Shown piece by piece: positions 11,280-21,479 of a DNA stretch of 64,000 nt. The translations under genes were made by a program, and so were the position numbers. Source of the DNA: Micrasema longulum (taxonomy: Eukaryota; Arthropoda; Insecta; Trichoptera; Brachycentridae). The notes beneath the pieces are model-generated. The model saw nothing but the letters and a program-made list of their open reading frames with translations. It had not been told where the DNA came from and did not search any database. The stretch is from contig JAGVSM010003813.1 of NCBI GenBank assembly GCA_022494885.1, forward strand, positions 49,707 to 113,706, in the 5' to 3' direction. Numbering within the stretch: position 1 is the stretch's first letter; each line of letters starts with the position of its first letter.

Positions 11280-11849
11280 AATAGTTTATTGTCTTATTTC
11301 AGTCCTTGATTTATTAGTCTCGACCGTCCTTGTCTTGTTTTAAAATGTTGTGGGTATATGATATTGTTCTGATATTCTCGTATTGTGTCCATGTTTACTA
11401 CATTTTAAAAAAAAGTTTTGGTTATTCGTCTACAATCGCATCAGTGACTAATTTATGATTATGATTTATGATTAAGGATTTTGTGATTAAGGATAATTTA
11501 TGATTAAGGATTCTAGTAGTAAGAGTTCAGTTTGTTTTAAGAGTTATTTAGTTGCTGTTAGATAAAAGAGGTCATATACTAACTATAATATTTTATTTTG
11601 TAGTCTATTTTTCATTTTAATTTACCGCTCCGCATATAACATATTTTTGCTTTAACATAGTCTTTAGTTTTTTTCCCATTTCTGGAACAAACTTACATTT
11701 AAAATTATTTTTATCTGTAATTTATCAAAGTACGTAAAGAGTCGTACCTAAACCGATTGACGTAAGAAAATAAATGGTAAATATAAACATATTGAAGAAT
11801 AAAACACGAAATGCAATTATTGCTTTATCGTAAATGAATAAAAAATAAT
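11280..11849. other. AT-rich DNA, nothing recognised
   Basis: No gene, TIR or tail is visible. A short direct repetition of TTTATGATTAAGGATT occurs around 11450-11510. Confidence 0.35.
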
Positions 11850-11965
11850 TTAGACAAAGATCTGTACAACTAAAAGAGGTGGGAGTAAAAGTGGGAAGGA
11901 AAGGAGAGGCGATGAAAAAACACTAATATTCCGGTGACATTTCAACCGTGATTTAAATGAGAGAA
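11850..11965 (-). mobile_element. LINE 3' UTR fragment
   Basis: The purine-rich stretch plus GGTGACATTTCAACCGTGA resembles 5125-5225 in the 3' UTR of the LINE at 4907-6221 (there GTGACATTTCAATCTTGA). No coding remains. Confidence 0.4.
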
Positions 11966-12423
11966 TCAATACATTGTATGCAGTTGTTTCAGTATTAATA
12001 TTTGTACTTCTATACTTTTTATTAGTTCTGGCGTCAAAAATGATTTAGACTCAATGAAGGATATAATAATGTATAAAAGATCGAGTTACTTTAAGCGCAC
12101 TGGTTACCAGTTGATAGCAGGGATGAATCGTCCTAATAAGCGGTTATTTGCAGCTTAACGTATTTTTTTGACATCGAAAGTAATGTTTTTCATTACATTA
12201 TTATTAGGAAAAAATACTTCACAGGCCATATCGTTTCGTCGTTTGCATTTCTTGAGTTAATAAATTTCCATCGTATTTAGTTTAAGACTTCATTCCATAC
12301 AGCAAGTCAGTGTGTCTGAAATTATTACTACCGTATTACACGAGCTTGTGAGGCTAACGATAAAAAATATATGTCTTCTTCTCTTTTTCCAAGTCGGTCC
12401 CTCAATGCTGAGGACTGTGATAA

Positions 12424-13200
12424 CTATGAATACTTAATTAGTCTGTTCTCATCCCGACATACTGACCCATCAAATTTTAGCCCCGTAGCCACCTTTATTT
12501 TGTCAGTCCATCTATATGGGATTCTATCCCGGTTTCTTCTACCTTCAACTCGGCCAGACATTATTGCCCCTTCTAGATTGTCAGGCTCACGTCTAGCAAT
12601 ATGTCCAAAGAAAGACAGTATCCTTCCAGTATCGATGCATTCGCCCTTTTGGCTGTCCAAGGCACACGCAGCAGCCTTCTCCAACACCACATCTCGAATG
12701 CATCGATCCTCTTCCTCTCGTATGCACGCATTATCCACGTTTCAGCCCCATATAAGAAAACGGAGAATACCGGGGCTTACATCGACCGCTTTTTTGTGTT
12801 TATTGATATACCTCGATCTCGCCAAATCTTCTCCAAACGGTTCATTGCTTCTTTGGTCATTTGAATCCTGCGACCAATGTCAGGTCTGCAACTGCCGTTG
12901 TTAGAAATAAGCGAGCCGAGGTACACAAAGTCAGCTATCAGTTCAAGGTCTTGCAACTGTCTTGTCCTTAGGAGACTGCCAGCTCTATCTACAATTATTA
13001 GCATTGTCTTATTTTTATTTATTTTCAGACCTAGAGCCTCACTCTCCAACTCCATTCGTCTGAAGGCTTCTGCTAGCTCGGTGTTATCTTTGGCAATCAG
13101 TGTCGTGTCGTCACCTTTTTTTAGATTTGATATTTATTGACCTCCCACTTTGACACCAGCATTCCATCCACCCAGCGCTCTTCTCATAATATATTCGTCT
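12424..13200 (-). pseudogene. RTE-like LINE reverse-transcriptase relic
   Basis: On the minus strand from 13200 the translation reads EYIMRRALGGWNAGVKVGG, a TAA stop, then a block ending GDDTTLIAKDNTELAEAF. Next come LGLKINKNKT and FVYLGSLISNNGS (13055-12777), and after a frameshift FFGHIARREPDNLE and RWTDKIKVATGL (12738-12424). This order is the palm and thumb of an RTE-type element followed by its C-terminal domain. The usual aromatic-Ala-Asp-Asp motif has become Lys-Gly-Asp-Asp, so the enzyme is dead. At least one stop and one frameshift are present. Confidence 0.75.
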
Positions 13201-13204
13201 TTAA

Positions 13205-13689
13205 ACCCCAAATTTAAGATTTATGTTAAAAAATTGTTGTTACAATTTCTGATAAATCTTGCAGCTTTCTTTAATGCAATTCAGTTTTTCAACATTTCTT
13301 CATAAGGGCTATTTAAATTTTATCAAATATAAAAAAGACCTTCTTTAGGATGTGCCATACTGCCGTCATGGACATTATATCCGAATTTTTGGAGCTTATC
13401 AATCTAAAAACTCACCGCTCGGTACTGGTAGATAGTAATTAGAGTTTCTAAATGAATTTGTCTCGGAATAGTAATGCCGCTAATATAAATATGCCCCGCA
13501 TCGTGACTAAATACTAAACTTGTTCAACATCTGCTTGTACAAGAGGTTTTAGAAAACTTTTGATTTATAAACCAGAACACCTGTCTACGCTTACTTACAC
13601 TACTAATGCATAAATAATTTACAGAAGGGTCCGGCCGTTTGAAATAGTCCGAATATCGACTTTTCTTTTGTTTTCCCTTTGCCTCATCA
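13205..13689. other. AT-rich spacer, nothing recognised
   Basis: Between two oppositely oriented LINE relics. No gene or repeat end is visible. Confidence 0.35.
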
Positions 13690-14487
13690 AATTTTAAGAT
13701 AGTCCATAGAATTGAAACATCAGCTGATTAACAAATGCTTCAAAAGGATCTCGATACTTTCAGTACTCGGTGTGATCTAAATGATATGCCCCTAAATGTA
13801 CAAAAATGATACAAAATTGAATTTACAATGAATAGAAAGAAAGAAAATATACCATTTGCAGTATTGATAATATGAGTATTAATTCAGTAAACACGATTCC
13901 GATATCTAGGAATAACTCTTGACTCACGCTTTACATTTTCTACAAATTTTAATAATATCAAAGAAAAAGCTCTAAAGAGGTTAGGTTTCATATAGAGAAT
14001 ATGTAAAAATTTAAAAAATCGATAATGTGTTTATACAATTCATTAGTTCGTAGTAATTTGGAATATAGATCTGTGGTCTGGTCACCACATTACATAACTC
14101 ACATTAATTTAATTTAATTGTGCAAAAAATAATTATTTGTAACCTAACATTTAAAATATAACCTGGGTAGAAACCCTTCAGTCTTATGTCTTATCAGCGC
14201 CTAGAACATTCTGGTCTAGATAAGTTGGAATAAGGCGACAGATTTTAGACTTTATGTATCTTTATAAAATAAATAATTGTTATGTTGATTCTGCATTTTG
14301 TTTAGAGAATGTACCCCTGAATGTCTCCAGTCGGCGACACTACATTTTATCATCCAACCTTCGATAATAATATAGCGCACTTTTTTGTGCATGTTGTGTT
14401 CACATATTATTATCATCATATAATTGATGAACAATATCTAAACATAACAAATTGTGATTATCATGTCGTATGTATTGTTTGTAAACC
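13690..14487 (+). pseudogene. Jockey-like LINE relic, RT end to 3' UTR
   Basis: The plus strand carries, with several stops and frameshifts, LQKDLDTFSTRCDLNDMPLN, then FRYLGITLDSRFTFSTN, IKEKALKRLGFI, LVRSNLEYRSVVWSPHYITH, and finally RRQILDFMYLYKINNCYVDS with NVPLNVSSRRHY. The first part parallels the RT relic at 42772-43373. The 3' UTR (about 14360-14487) matches 45010-45120 and runs straight into the long A-rich microsatellite. Confidence 0.7.
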
Positions 14488-14826
14488 ATAATAAATAAAA
14501 TAAAATAAAATAAAATGAAATAAAATAAATAAAATAAATAAAATAAATAAAATAAATAAAATAAATAAAATAAATAAATAAATAAAAATAAATAAAATAA
14601 ATAAAATAAATAAAATAAATAAAATAAATATTTAAAAAAATAAGATAAATAAAATAAATAAATTAAATAAAATAAAGTAAGTAAAATAAATAAAATAAAT
14701 AAAATAAATAAAATAAATAAAATAAATAAAATAAATACAATAAATACAATAAACAAAATAAACAAAATAAATAAAATAAATAAAATAAAACGAAATAAAA
14801 TAATATAAAAGAAAATAAAAAATAGA
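14488..14826. repeat. AAATA/AAAT microsatellite expanded from a LINE tail
   Basis: About 340 bases of ATAAA, AAATA and AAAT units with few interruptions, starting where the LINE 3' UTR ends. The long open frames in it are low-complexity artefacts (Phe/Leu/Tyr/Ile only). It is best read as an overgrown LINE 3' tail. Confidence 0.85.
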
Positions 14827-14879
14827 ATAAACTGTAATTACACCAGTAACAGTGCTTAAAGGGCCGAATTTCATTATTT

Positions 14880-15050
14880 TAATTTTATTTTTTTAAAAAA
14901 ATTTCAAAAAAAATAAAAAATTATAGAATTGTAAGCATACAACTAGTCAGCGGGTTATTATATATTGCTTCGATTATTTCATACTTAACCTACATTAATG
15001 ATAATTTTATTTAAAAACATTACATACTATACCATATATTATATTTTATT
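14880..15050 (+). repeat. repeat block shared with 44815-44990
   Basis: The block containing ACTTAACCTACATTAATGAT and the upstream ATACAACTAGTCAGCGGGTT is repeated at 44815-44990 on the same strand. Here it follows the LINE tail; at 44.8 kb it precedes it. Unclassified. Confidence 0.6.
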
Positions 15051-15514
15051 ATGACAGAATAAATCTCCAGTATTTAACTCACAATAATAACTCTTAATAT
15101 TGTTTAAAAGTATCTTACAAATTTCAGGTATTGAAGTGTCATTTTTCCATATTTATTACAATATTTAGGAACAGCTAGCAGCCTTATTATGTCCATACTA
15201 GTAATCCTGGTTTTGTAATCATGAACCAATTGGTGTTTATACTAGGAGTGCGACGCATGCTGACAAATTAAGTTGTTCCAAAGCAAAGCCTTAAATTATA
15301 TTTTTTTTACAGATTTAAACATTAACGGTACTGAAATATTGTGTCTCTGGCGGTATACATCTTCATGTGGTTGTATCGTATTCGTGGTACTGGAACTTGG
15401 CAGTCTCGTAAATCGAAAAGCAGAAAACACTTTTGCTTAAAATTTCTTTTATTTGTCTGCTTATTTAGAAGTACAACAGTAACAAACAGGGCGTATATGT
15501 CGACTGTGAAGATA

Positions 15515-15612
15515 AGACGTATAAAGGAAGAGGAAGCAAGGTCCGTATGCAATGACAAAGTTATACGGCATTCTATCCTTTTAGCCTACCCCCGCGGGGG
15601 AACGGCACGATT
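15515..15612 (+). mobile_element. short LINE 3' coding fragment (family B)
   Basis: A segment with GAGGAAGCAAGGTCCGTATG and GCCTACCCCCGCGGGGGAA parallels the minus-strand copies at 17850-18110, which read GAGGAAGCGAGGTCTGTATG and a similar C/G-rich end. It encodes EEEARSVC-type peptide. Too short to place in a clade alone. Confidence 0.5.
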
Positions 15613-15619
15613 ATTACTC

Positions 15620-16740
15620 CACTGATCTAACCAGATCTAACCAACTGTTTGACTGTCTCTTTAATCTGACTTAGATTTCAATGTGTTCCCATTTTTATGA
15701 ATCAAATGGACGACGCGGCGCCAAGACGCGCCAGTTCAAAATTTAAGCCGCCTAAACAAACTGCATAATTCAAAACATAAAATAAGTATTTCCTTTATAA
15801 GAAAAGTTACCGAGCAGTAAATCTAAATATTTGAGAGCTTTCTTATTCATTACACAATACTCTAAAAATTACAGTTAGACATCTTACACCTTTACAACTT
15901 CCAAAATAAAAAAACTGAAATATATAAAATGTAAGTATTAATTATATAATACAAAAAATATCCATGTGCATACACGACAAGACATCAGAATATTCTAGAA
16001 GGCCAAATAAAAAAAATATTTATATCTAGAAATCTACTCATAAAAGGTCTAAACAGTAGTGGCAATTTGATCATTGAGTTTCGCAGTTTTAACAAAGTAA
16101 ATATTAGTTTCGCTTGATGACCCGAGGAAGTTATAGCATATCGTATAATTAATTCTCAGAGAGAAAAATGAATAAATCGTAATTCGTTCAGTGCATTAGA
16201 TACATATTTTGGTAACCAAAGACGCGGACTTAACTCAGGACCCAGGACACGAGAGACCACTGTATGAAATTGCCCAGGGAATAAATTTATAGTATCGATA
16301 ATTGAAAAAATTCTAGAAAGATTTTTTCTGGATCACTTTGGGTGTTGTGGTGTATTTTTAATTACCTCCTTCCATATCCCACCTGTTGACAAGCCGCTAA
16401 ATAGAGGCTTAGCGGGTTATTTCTAAAAAAAAAAAAAAAGATCCTGTCTTCATTATTACCTTTATAATATTATGTGTATCATTTTTTAATAAACTTAATA
16501 GTGATGCTTAATAATTCGTTTATATGTATTTTAACTACCGCTAACTAAGACAAAAATAATTTATTAAGCTATTGACGAAAAAAATATTACAGTTGATGTT
16601 GTGGCATATAAATGCATTACCATTAATATTTTCTTGGATTATTTTATTTTTATCATCAAAATTATTTACTAAATTGAATCATAAATTTATTAAAGAACTA
16701 AATTTTATATTATTAATATTCATAACATTAACTTTGTGGT
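15620..16740. other. AT-rich DNA, nothing recognised
   Basis: No supported gene. The frame at 16572-16763 is hydrophobic and AT-driven. An A-run at 16424-16439 may be an old retroposon tail. Confidence 0.35.
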
Positions 16741-16748
16741 CGAAAATT

Positions 16749-17076
16749 TTAATATTATGTTGATAAAATTTGTATAAAACCACTCACCGACTTATCTGTC
16801 TACCGGTTTCGAGACGTAACCCGTCTCTTCGTCAGGACAACAACACTACACCAACATGCAAATACCACTACACACCTTCACCATAGTAGATTTGCAAAAA
16901 TATATAATCGACAGCAGGTTAGACACATGCTTCACTACGCCACCACCGAGGGTTAATGATTTATGAAGCTAATATTTCAAAAGGATTAACAATCGGAATC
17001 CTCCTTTTCCAGACAGATAGAGTAGACAGATAAGTCGGTGAGTGGTTTTATACAAATTTTATCAACATAATATTAA
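16749..17076. mobile_element. Penelope-like terminal repeat foldback
   Basis: Positions 16749-16803 and 17022-17076 are perfect 55-base inverted repeats (core CACTCACCGACTTATCTGTC). The 218-base interior begins with a hammerhead-like motif. The same arm, with the CCGGTTTcGAGACG block, flanks the GIY-YIG relic at 40.4-41.1 kb, which ties this repeat to Penelope-like elements. No reverse transcriptase is present. Inverted pseudo-LTRs are typical of Penelope elements; the assignment is by similarity to the 40-kb copy. Confidence 0.65.
16797..16839 (-). ncRNA. hammerhead ribozyme-like motif (best copy)
   Basis: On the minus strand the parts come in hammerhead order. Stem I strand GACA/TGTC lies at the two ends (16836-16839 with 16797-16800). 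The core CTGACGA is at 16829-16835. Stem II is GAGACG paired with CGTCTC over a GGTTA loop. Then comes GAA with the self-complementary ACCGGT as a tiny stem III, and cleavage triplet GTA. A six-base palindromic stem III without a loop would need dimerisation, as described for hammerheads in Penelope-like retroelements. Catalytic activity is untested. Confidence 0.6.
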
Positions 17077-17312
17077 CTTAATTTTAATTTGAGATACATG
17101 ATTCTAACTTTGCTACACACGTATTATTAAATAACTTATCTGTATTATATATTTTGATGAATACATTTTTATTACGCAATTTGTATATTGATGTGTCATA
17201 ATATTTATAAATGTATTGATTTTAGTATGGAAAAGTTCCGACTGAACACGGAATATTCTAATACGTCGCGTCGGGACATGAAAATAAATAATTATGCTTA
17301 AGTAAAATTGTA

Positions 17313-17565
17313 ATTTGTTTGGTTGAGATGGGCTGGACACGTTCAAAGAATGCATGATACGCGAGTAACTATGAGAGTCATGACTGGACATCCGGGGGGT
17401 AAAAGAAAGATTGGAAGACCAAGATTGAGATGGGAGGATTAAGTAAAAAAGATGCAGCACAGCTTCTACAAGTTGCGAATTGGAAAACGGCTGCCAAGGA
17501 CAGGCGAAGTTGGAAGCAGAGGTTGAAGGAGGTCAAGGCTCGATTTGGGCTGTAGCGCCATCGAA
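17313..17565 (+). pseudogene. RTE-like LINE C-terminal relic
   Basis: The plus translation reads LRWAGHVQRMHDTR, then KRKIGRPRLRWED, a stop, VKKDAAQLLQVANWKTAAKD, RRSWKQRLKEVKARFGL. This is the classic C-terminal zinc-knuckle-like tail of RTE-type elements (GRPR-x-RW block followed by NW-x3-A-x-DR). One TAA interrupts it. A GAA-rich stretch follows. Confidence 0.7.
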
Positions 17566-17612
17566 GAAGAAGACGACGAAGAAAATTGTGTGTATTAAAT
17601 GACATTAATTTC

Positions 17613-17700
17613 TTTATCCATGATTTTTACCAGAGAACAGCCTTCGAGGCGAAAACACTCGCCCAAGGTTCCGGTTATATTTCACACACAGAACTGTATT
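17613..17700 (+). repeat. SINE family 2 body fragment
   Basis: Matches the body found at 32925-33005 and 29290-29335: TTTTTACCAGAGAACAGCC, then GCGAAAACACTCGCCC and ATTTCACACA. The tRNA-like head is absent here. Confidence 0.45.
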
Positions 17701-17773
17701 CTTTAACTGCCTAGCCATAATTATTGTTTTTTTGTTTTTAAAAGAAATTTTTGCGTTTTTCCAATTTACCCAA

Positions 17774-18076
17774 ATATATAACTTTAAGGGCGATTTTCGA
17801 GGAGTTGTAAAAAAACCAAAAACAAACAAACAAACGAATCATCACGCCGTTTCCCCGAAGGGATAGGCAGAGAGGATAGAACGCCATATCTCTCTATCTT
17901 AGCATAAAGACATACAGACCTATATATAACTTTAAGGGCGATTTTTGACGAGTTGTACATAACCAAAAAACAAAAACAAACCAACAAACAAATCATCACG
18001 CCGCTTCCCCGTAGGAGTAGGCAGAGAGAATAGAACGCCATATCTCTCTATCTTAGCATAAAGACATACAGACCTC
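17774..18076. repeat. tandem duplication (~150-bp unit, two copies)
   Basis: 17774-17921 is repeated as 17922-18076, starting ATATATAACTTTAAGGGCGA and ending AAGACATACAGACCT. The unit spans the SINE/LINE junction, so the duplication happened after the LINE fragment entered the SINE. Confidence 0.8.
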
Positions 18077-18178
18077 GCTTCCTCTACATTCGTTCATCTT
18101 CTCATGCACGCACGCCGATTATTCCTACTTTTGACATGTCCATCTTCAAGCATTTGATGGACTTGATTGTGCCATGTC
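17826..18178 (-). mobile_element. LINE 3' fragment (family B), partly duplicated
   Basis: On the minus strand TGGCACAATCAAGTCCATCA matches 28981-29000 of the plus-strand relic at 28.8 kb. It is followed by GAGGAAGCGAGGTCTGTATG and the C/G-rich end shared with 15515-15612. The distal part is present twice because of the local tandem duplication. Family B encodes the WFGHGQRKNG-type C-terminus. Confidence 0.6.
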
Positions 18179-18604
18179 TTGTAAATAACTCACTATTAGA
18201 AAATGGAAATCAAGTTGGGGTAGAGTGGGGTTCGAACCACGAACCTCCGATCCGTGAGTGCGAGACTTTTATATATTTAAAATAAAAACCATAAAAAAAA
18301 ATTTAACCGATTTACCCTTTATTTACATGTGCAATTTTTAAAATGTGAAAAGAGACTTTTGAGGAAATGTGTTTGTTTTATATTTAGCGTAATAATTCTT
18401 ACAAGTTACCTACTTCGCCCATGTTTGTATGTATATTTCTGTACATAAAACCCACGTATATCAATAAAAAATTATCACAGAATTGAAAAGATAACGGATA
18501 CTGTTAAAAATCGGAGAATAATTTCTCTTTTCTAACTAGATTTTGAGGCCATTCAATACAAACGCATTGTTTCTCTGAATTTTCGATTACTCTAATAATC
18601 AACG

Positions 18605-19335
18605 TATGAAATTGTTCGTTAATGTAAATTAACTAACTGAAATTGAACATGTTAAATACTTAGGACTAACAATAGACAGACAATTGACATGGACAATTCA
18701 TATCAACAATTTAATTAGCAAAGTGGCGACTTTATCGAGTCTATTTTTTAAAATCAAAAACTTTGTTCCAATAAAGGAAAAAAAAATCATGTATGAAGCC
18801 TATGTAAAAACTAAAATATGTTATATGCAACTACTATGGGGAACAGGAAATCAAAGTGACATAAACAGACTACAAAGACAGAAAAATAAAATATTAAAGT
18901 TAGTATATGACCTTCCCTATCTAACAGCAACTAAAGAACTTTTTGAACAAACTAAACAATTAAATGTAACTGAACTCTTTAAACTAGAATCTTTAAAATT
19001 TATTCAAAAATTAGCCACTGATGTAATTGTAGACGAAGAATAAAAACTTGAAAAAAACTGTAGTAAACATGAACACAATACGAGAATATCAGAAAAATAT
19101 AATATACATAATCTTTTAAAACGAGAAAAGAACAATCGAGACTAATAAACCATGGACTGAAATTATACAATAAACTACCAGACAAAACTAAACAAAAGAC
19201 TCAGACAACCTTTACAAAAGATGTTAAAATATTATTATTAACAGTAGAATGTGAATTTTAAAAGTGAAAATATTTTGTTAAATGTATGTAACCCGTAAGG
19301 GTTTATCAATGAAATTTAAATAAAATAAAAAAAAT
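18605..19335 (+). pseudogene. LINE C-terminal relic (family C) with 3' hairpin
   Basis: The frame at about 18640-19043 reads YLGLTIDRQLTWTIHINNLI, then VKTKICYMQLLWGTGNQSD and RLQRQKNKILKLVYDLP, a typical post-RT region of a non-LTR element. After a stop there follow LLKREKNNRD and GLKLYNKLPDKTK, to a stop at 19261. The 3' UTR holds AACCCGTAAGGGTT (about 19290-19303), and then an A-rich tail. The element at 44255-44560 has the same layout and a similar terminal palindrome. Confidence 0.7.
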
Positions 19336-19339
19336 CATA

Positions 19340-20020
19340 TCTTAGCTCTAATCTTCAGAAATGGATTAAGTTAGCTCAGAAAATGCATAAAATATAATAG
19401 TTTATGACATATAGCCATTATTTTCTTATGGCTTGCCCACCAAATACCCGGCACCGCATCTGGGGACATAAGTCTCCTTGGCAGTGCCCACATACACGGA
19501 GGAGCTCTCTGTAATCTGGTAGCCTTAGCATCTTTGTGCTGAAGCAAGGAAATCCAGAAGTACATGATATGCACTTCATTTGGATTGAGAAAAGAGGGGA
19601 GTGAATCTTTCACTGATTGGGGTTAAACTGATTGGACATGATCAATTCGCCGAAATAATTACAAAACTTTTTAAAAGTCTTAAAATTCATTTTGGAAGCC
19701 ACCAGATCTGTTTATCCGACAGGACCTATAACAGGGCCACGGATACTACCGAAACCACCATTTACCGTAGTTTTCGTACCTTAAGACGCACTTTTTTACT
19801 CTGAAAATTCAACAAAAAATATGATTGCGTAGGTAAACATCATCATTACCATCATTCTCTTTCCGGACCTAATGGTGCATTGGCCACTGCAGTGCTACAC
19901 TTATCGCAGCGTATCTTGTTTTTTTTGTTTCATGAAGGTAAGGTGATCAGTCCTACGCTTCAGGTACAAGTCCAGGGACTAAGTAATATTCTTGTGTGAA
20001 AACACCTTTTAAATAAATAT
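19340..20020. other. spacer with two short shared repeats
   Basis: CATCATTACCATCATTCTCT with CTAATGGTGCATTGG (19849-19890) recurs at about 27757-27800. AAGGTGATCAGTCCTACGC (19937-19955) recurs at about 22210. No coding is recognised. Confidence 0.4.
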
Positions 20021-20024
20021 TTCA

Positions 20025-20830
20025 TATTTATTTATTTATTTTGTTCATTAACGCCCAAAAGGCATTTACAAAAAATAAAAATGAATTACATGCTAACATA
20101 CTAAATAATAAACACAGAATATACAGAAAAAATATGTGAAATTAGTTAAAAAGGATATAATAAAAAGTTTTACAAAGTAAAAAAAAAAAAAACAATAATA
20201 ACAAAGGTATGCAAGAAAAAATAGTAGCATATAAACAAAAAATGCAAAAATATAAGATTATGAAATAAATTCTGTAAAGCAAATAATAAATAAAGTGTTA
20301 CGGTAAGAAAGAAAGACAATTTTTAAGTTAAATTAATAAACAAGCAAGCATATATTATCACGAAAAAATAAGATATAAAAATATGTATCTATGAAATGCG
20401 TATTTGTCAATACTACAATGCAATTTGATATAAAAGTAAAAAATAAAAAAAGAAGTATAAGGTTATAAAAATAAACAAGTTAGTATTTTTTTAATTTATG
20501 GAATTGAATTGTCAATAATAGTTTGACGAGCAGCTACAAATAAACTTGATATTGTGGACTTATAGGATAGTAAAGAATTGGACAGAATGTCTGCAGCCGT
20601 TCCATAAGTGTTACCTTACCTATGCAGTCTCAGTATCAATGCATTGTTTTGTTGGTTGGAAGAAGTACTGGAGCAATGAAACAATAAAGTACTCCTAGTG
20701 TTGACAGCAGGTACTCTAAAATTAATCAATTCAAGTATTTTTGGTGCGTCAAAAAGAGAGTTTACAATTTTATACAGTACAATGAGATCATTTATAGTTC
20801 TTCTTTCAGAAAGTGATGTTAGGTTAAGCA
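20025..20830 (-). mobile_element. 5'-truncated LINE with 3' hairpin and tail
   Basis: Minus-strand coding from 20830: LTLLNLTSLSERRTINDLIV, LYKIVNSLFDAPKILELINF and RVPAVNTRS, then a stop and TYGTAADILSNSLLSYKS. These are the C-terminal blocks of the LINEs here, with one in-frame stop. A long A-rich 3' UTR follows, then GCCTTTTGGGC (about 20052-20062), and an AAATAAATAAAT-type tail at 20025-20045. The endonuclease and RT are missing. Confidence 0.65.
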
Positions 20831-20852
20831 GTGTTAATATGTATTAATTCAT

Positions 20853-20928
20853 TCATATGTCGGGAATCGAACCCGAGACCTCTTGCATGGTAGGCAAACG
20901 CACTGAACATTACACCACGATGCCGACC
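20853..20928 (-). mobile_element. tRNA-like SINE head (family 2)
   Basis: The minus strand reads GCATCGTGGTGTAATGTTCA, then TTTGCCTACCATGCAAGAGG, then TCGGGTTCGATTCCCGA, a perfect T-arm hairpin with a canonical B box. The anticodon-like loop resembles tRNA-Gly. I could not form an acceptor stem, so this is a SINE head or tRNA pseudogene rather than a working tRNA gene. Confidence 0.6.
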
Positions 20929-21269
20929 GTAGATTAAAATAATGTTAGATAGCAATAAGTTATGTACGAGTGTGGTAAAATGTATGTATAAGACAAGATA
21001 GCACTCCACGGTGAAATTATAAACTACCTATTGATATGTGGACCTTGAATTTAAAAATCAACTCTGAAGAAGAAAATTTTATGCACAAAAAACAGGCAAT
21101 ATGCGAATTATGCAAATAAGTATTTTTCTATGCAAATTTTATTTCGAACAGTTTGATATTAGATAATTATGTCTGCAGTATTGTACAGACTAAAAATATA
21201 CAGTTTTATAACGGTTCTTGTAAGTTTGATTCTTTGTTGGTATTATTTCATATAAAGCGATTATATAAA

Positions 21270-21475
21270 TAAGAATATTTTGAGTTTGTAAAAATTTGTA
21301 GAAAAAAGACTGGATTTTCCCCCCTAGGGAGTCATTAAGATTAAAAAATTACAACAGAAGGATGGCGAACATTTAAGATATGAAATTATGGAAGTCTAGG
21401 CATTTACAGGGCTTATAACCTGTCGTTGGCTGGTTTAAGTGGCCACTTTACGCAACTAGGCAACCCCTGTTAATA
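21270..21475 (+). repeat. foldback arm joined to repeat family A, copy 2
   Basis: A degenerate foldback arm (TATTTTGAGTTTGTAAAAAT, then GACTGGATTTTCCCCCCTAG) is followed at 21335-21465 by family A (TTACAACAGAAGGATGGCGA to AGTGGCCACTTTACGC), and then by AACTAGGCAACCCC. The last motif also occurs near 11072, close to copy 1, suggesting that foldback arm and family A are parts of one element. Confidence 0.55.
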
Positions 21476-21479
21476 ACAT

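Larger units (their letters stand above)
17740..18265 (-). mobile_element. SINE family 1 copy split by a LINE fragment
   Basis: The tail half of the SINE (17740-17811) and its head half (18179-18265, with the GGTTCGAAC-type B box in reverse at about 18228) belong to one copy, as judged from the intact copy at 61490-61674. Between them sits a family B LINE fragment. TTGTAAA at 17805-17811 and 18179-18185 is the likely target-site duplication. Confidence 0.65.

Noticed and set aside
12371..13140. Plus-strand frames of 177, 87 and 87 residues
   Set aside because: Antisense shadows of the RTE relic on the minus strand; the minus-strand reading has recognisable RT blocks.
14400..14874. Long Phe/Leu/Tyr/Ile minus-strand frames
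   Set aside because: Pure translation of the AAATA-type microsatellite.
16572..16763. Small hydrophobic membrane protein
   Set aside because: AT-driven composition; it runs into the Penelope-type inverted arm and has no homology I recognise.
20853..20928. Functional tRNA-Gly gene
   Set aside because: The T-arm is perfect but no acceptor stem or proper D-arm can be formed; best kept as a SINE head.
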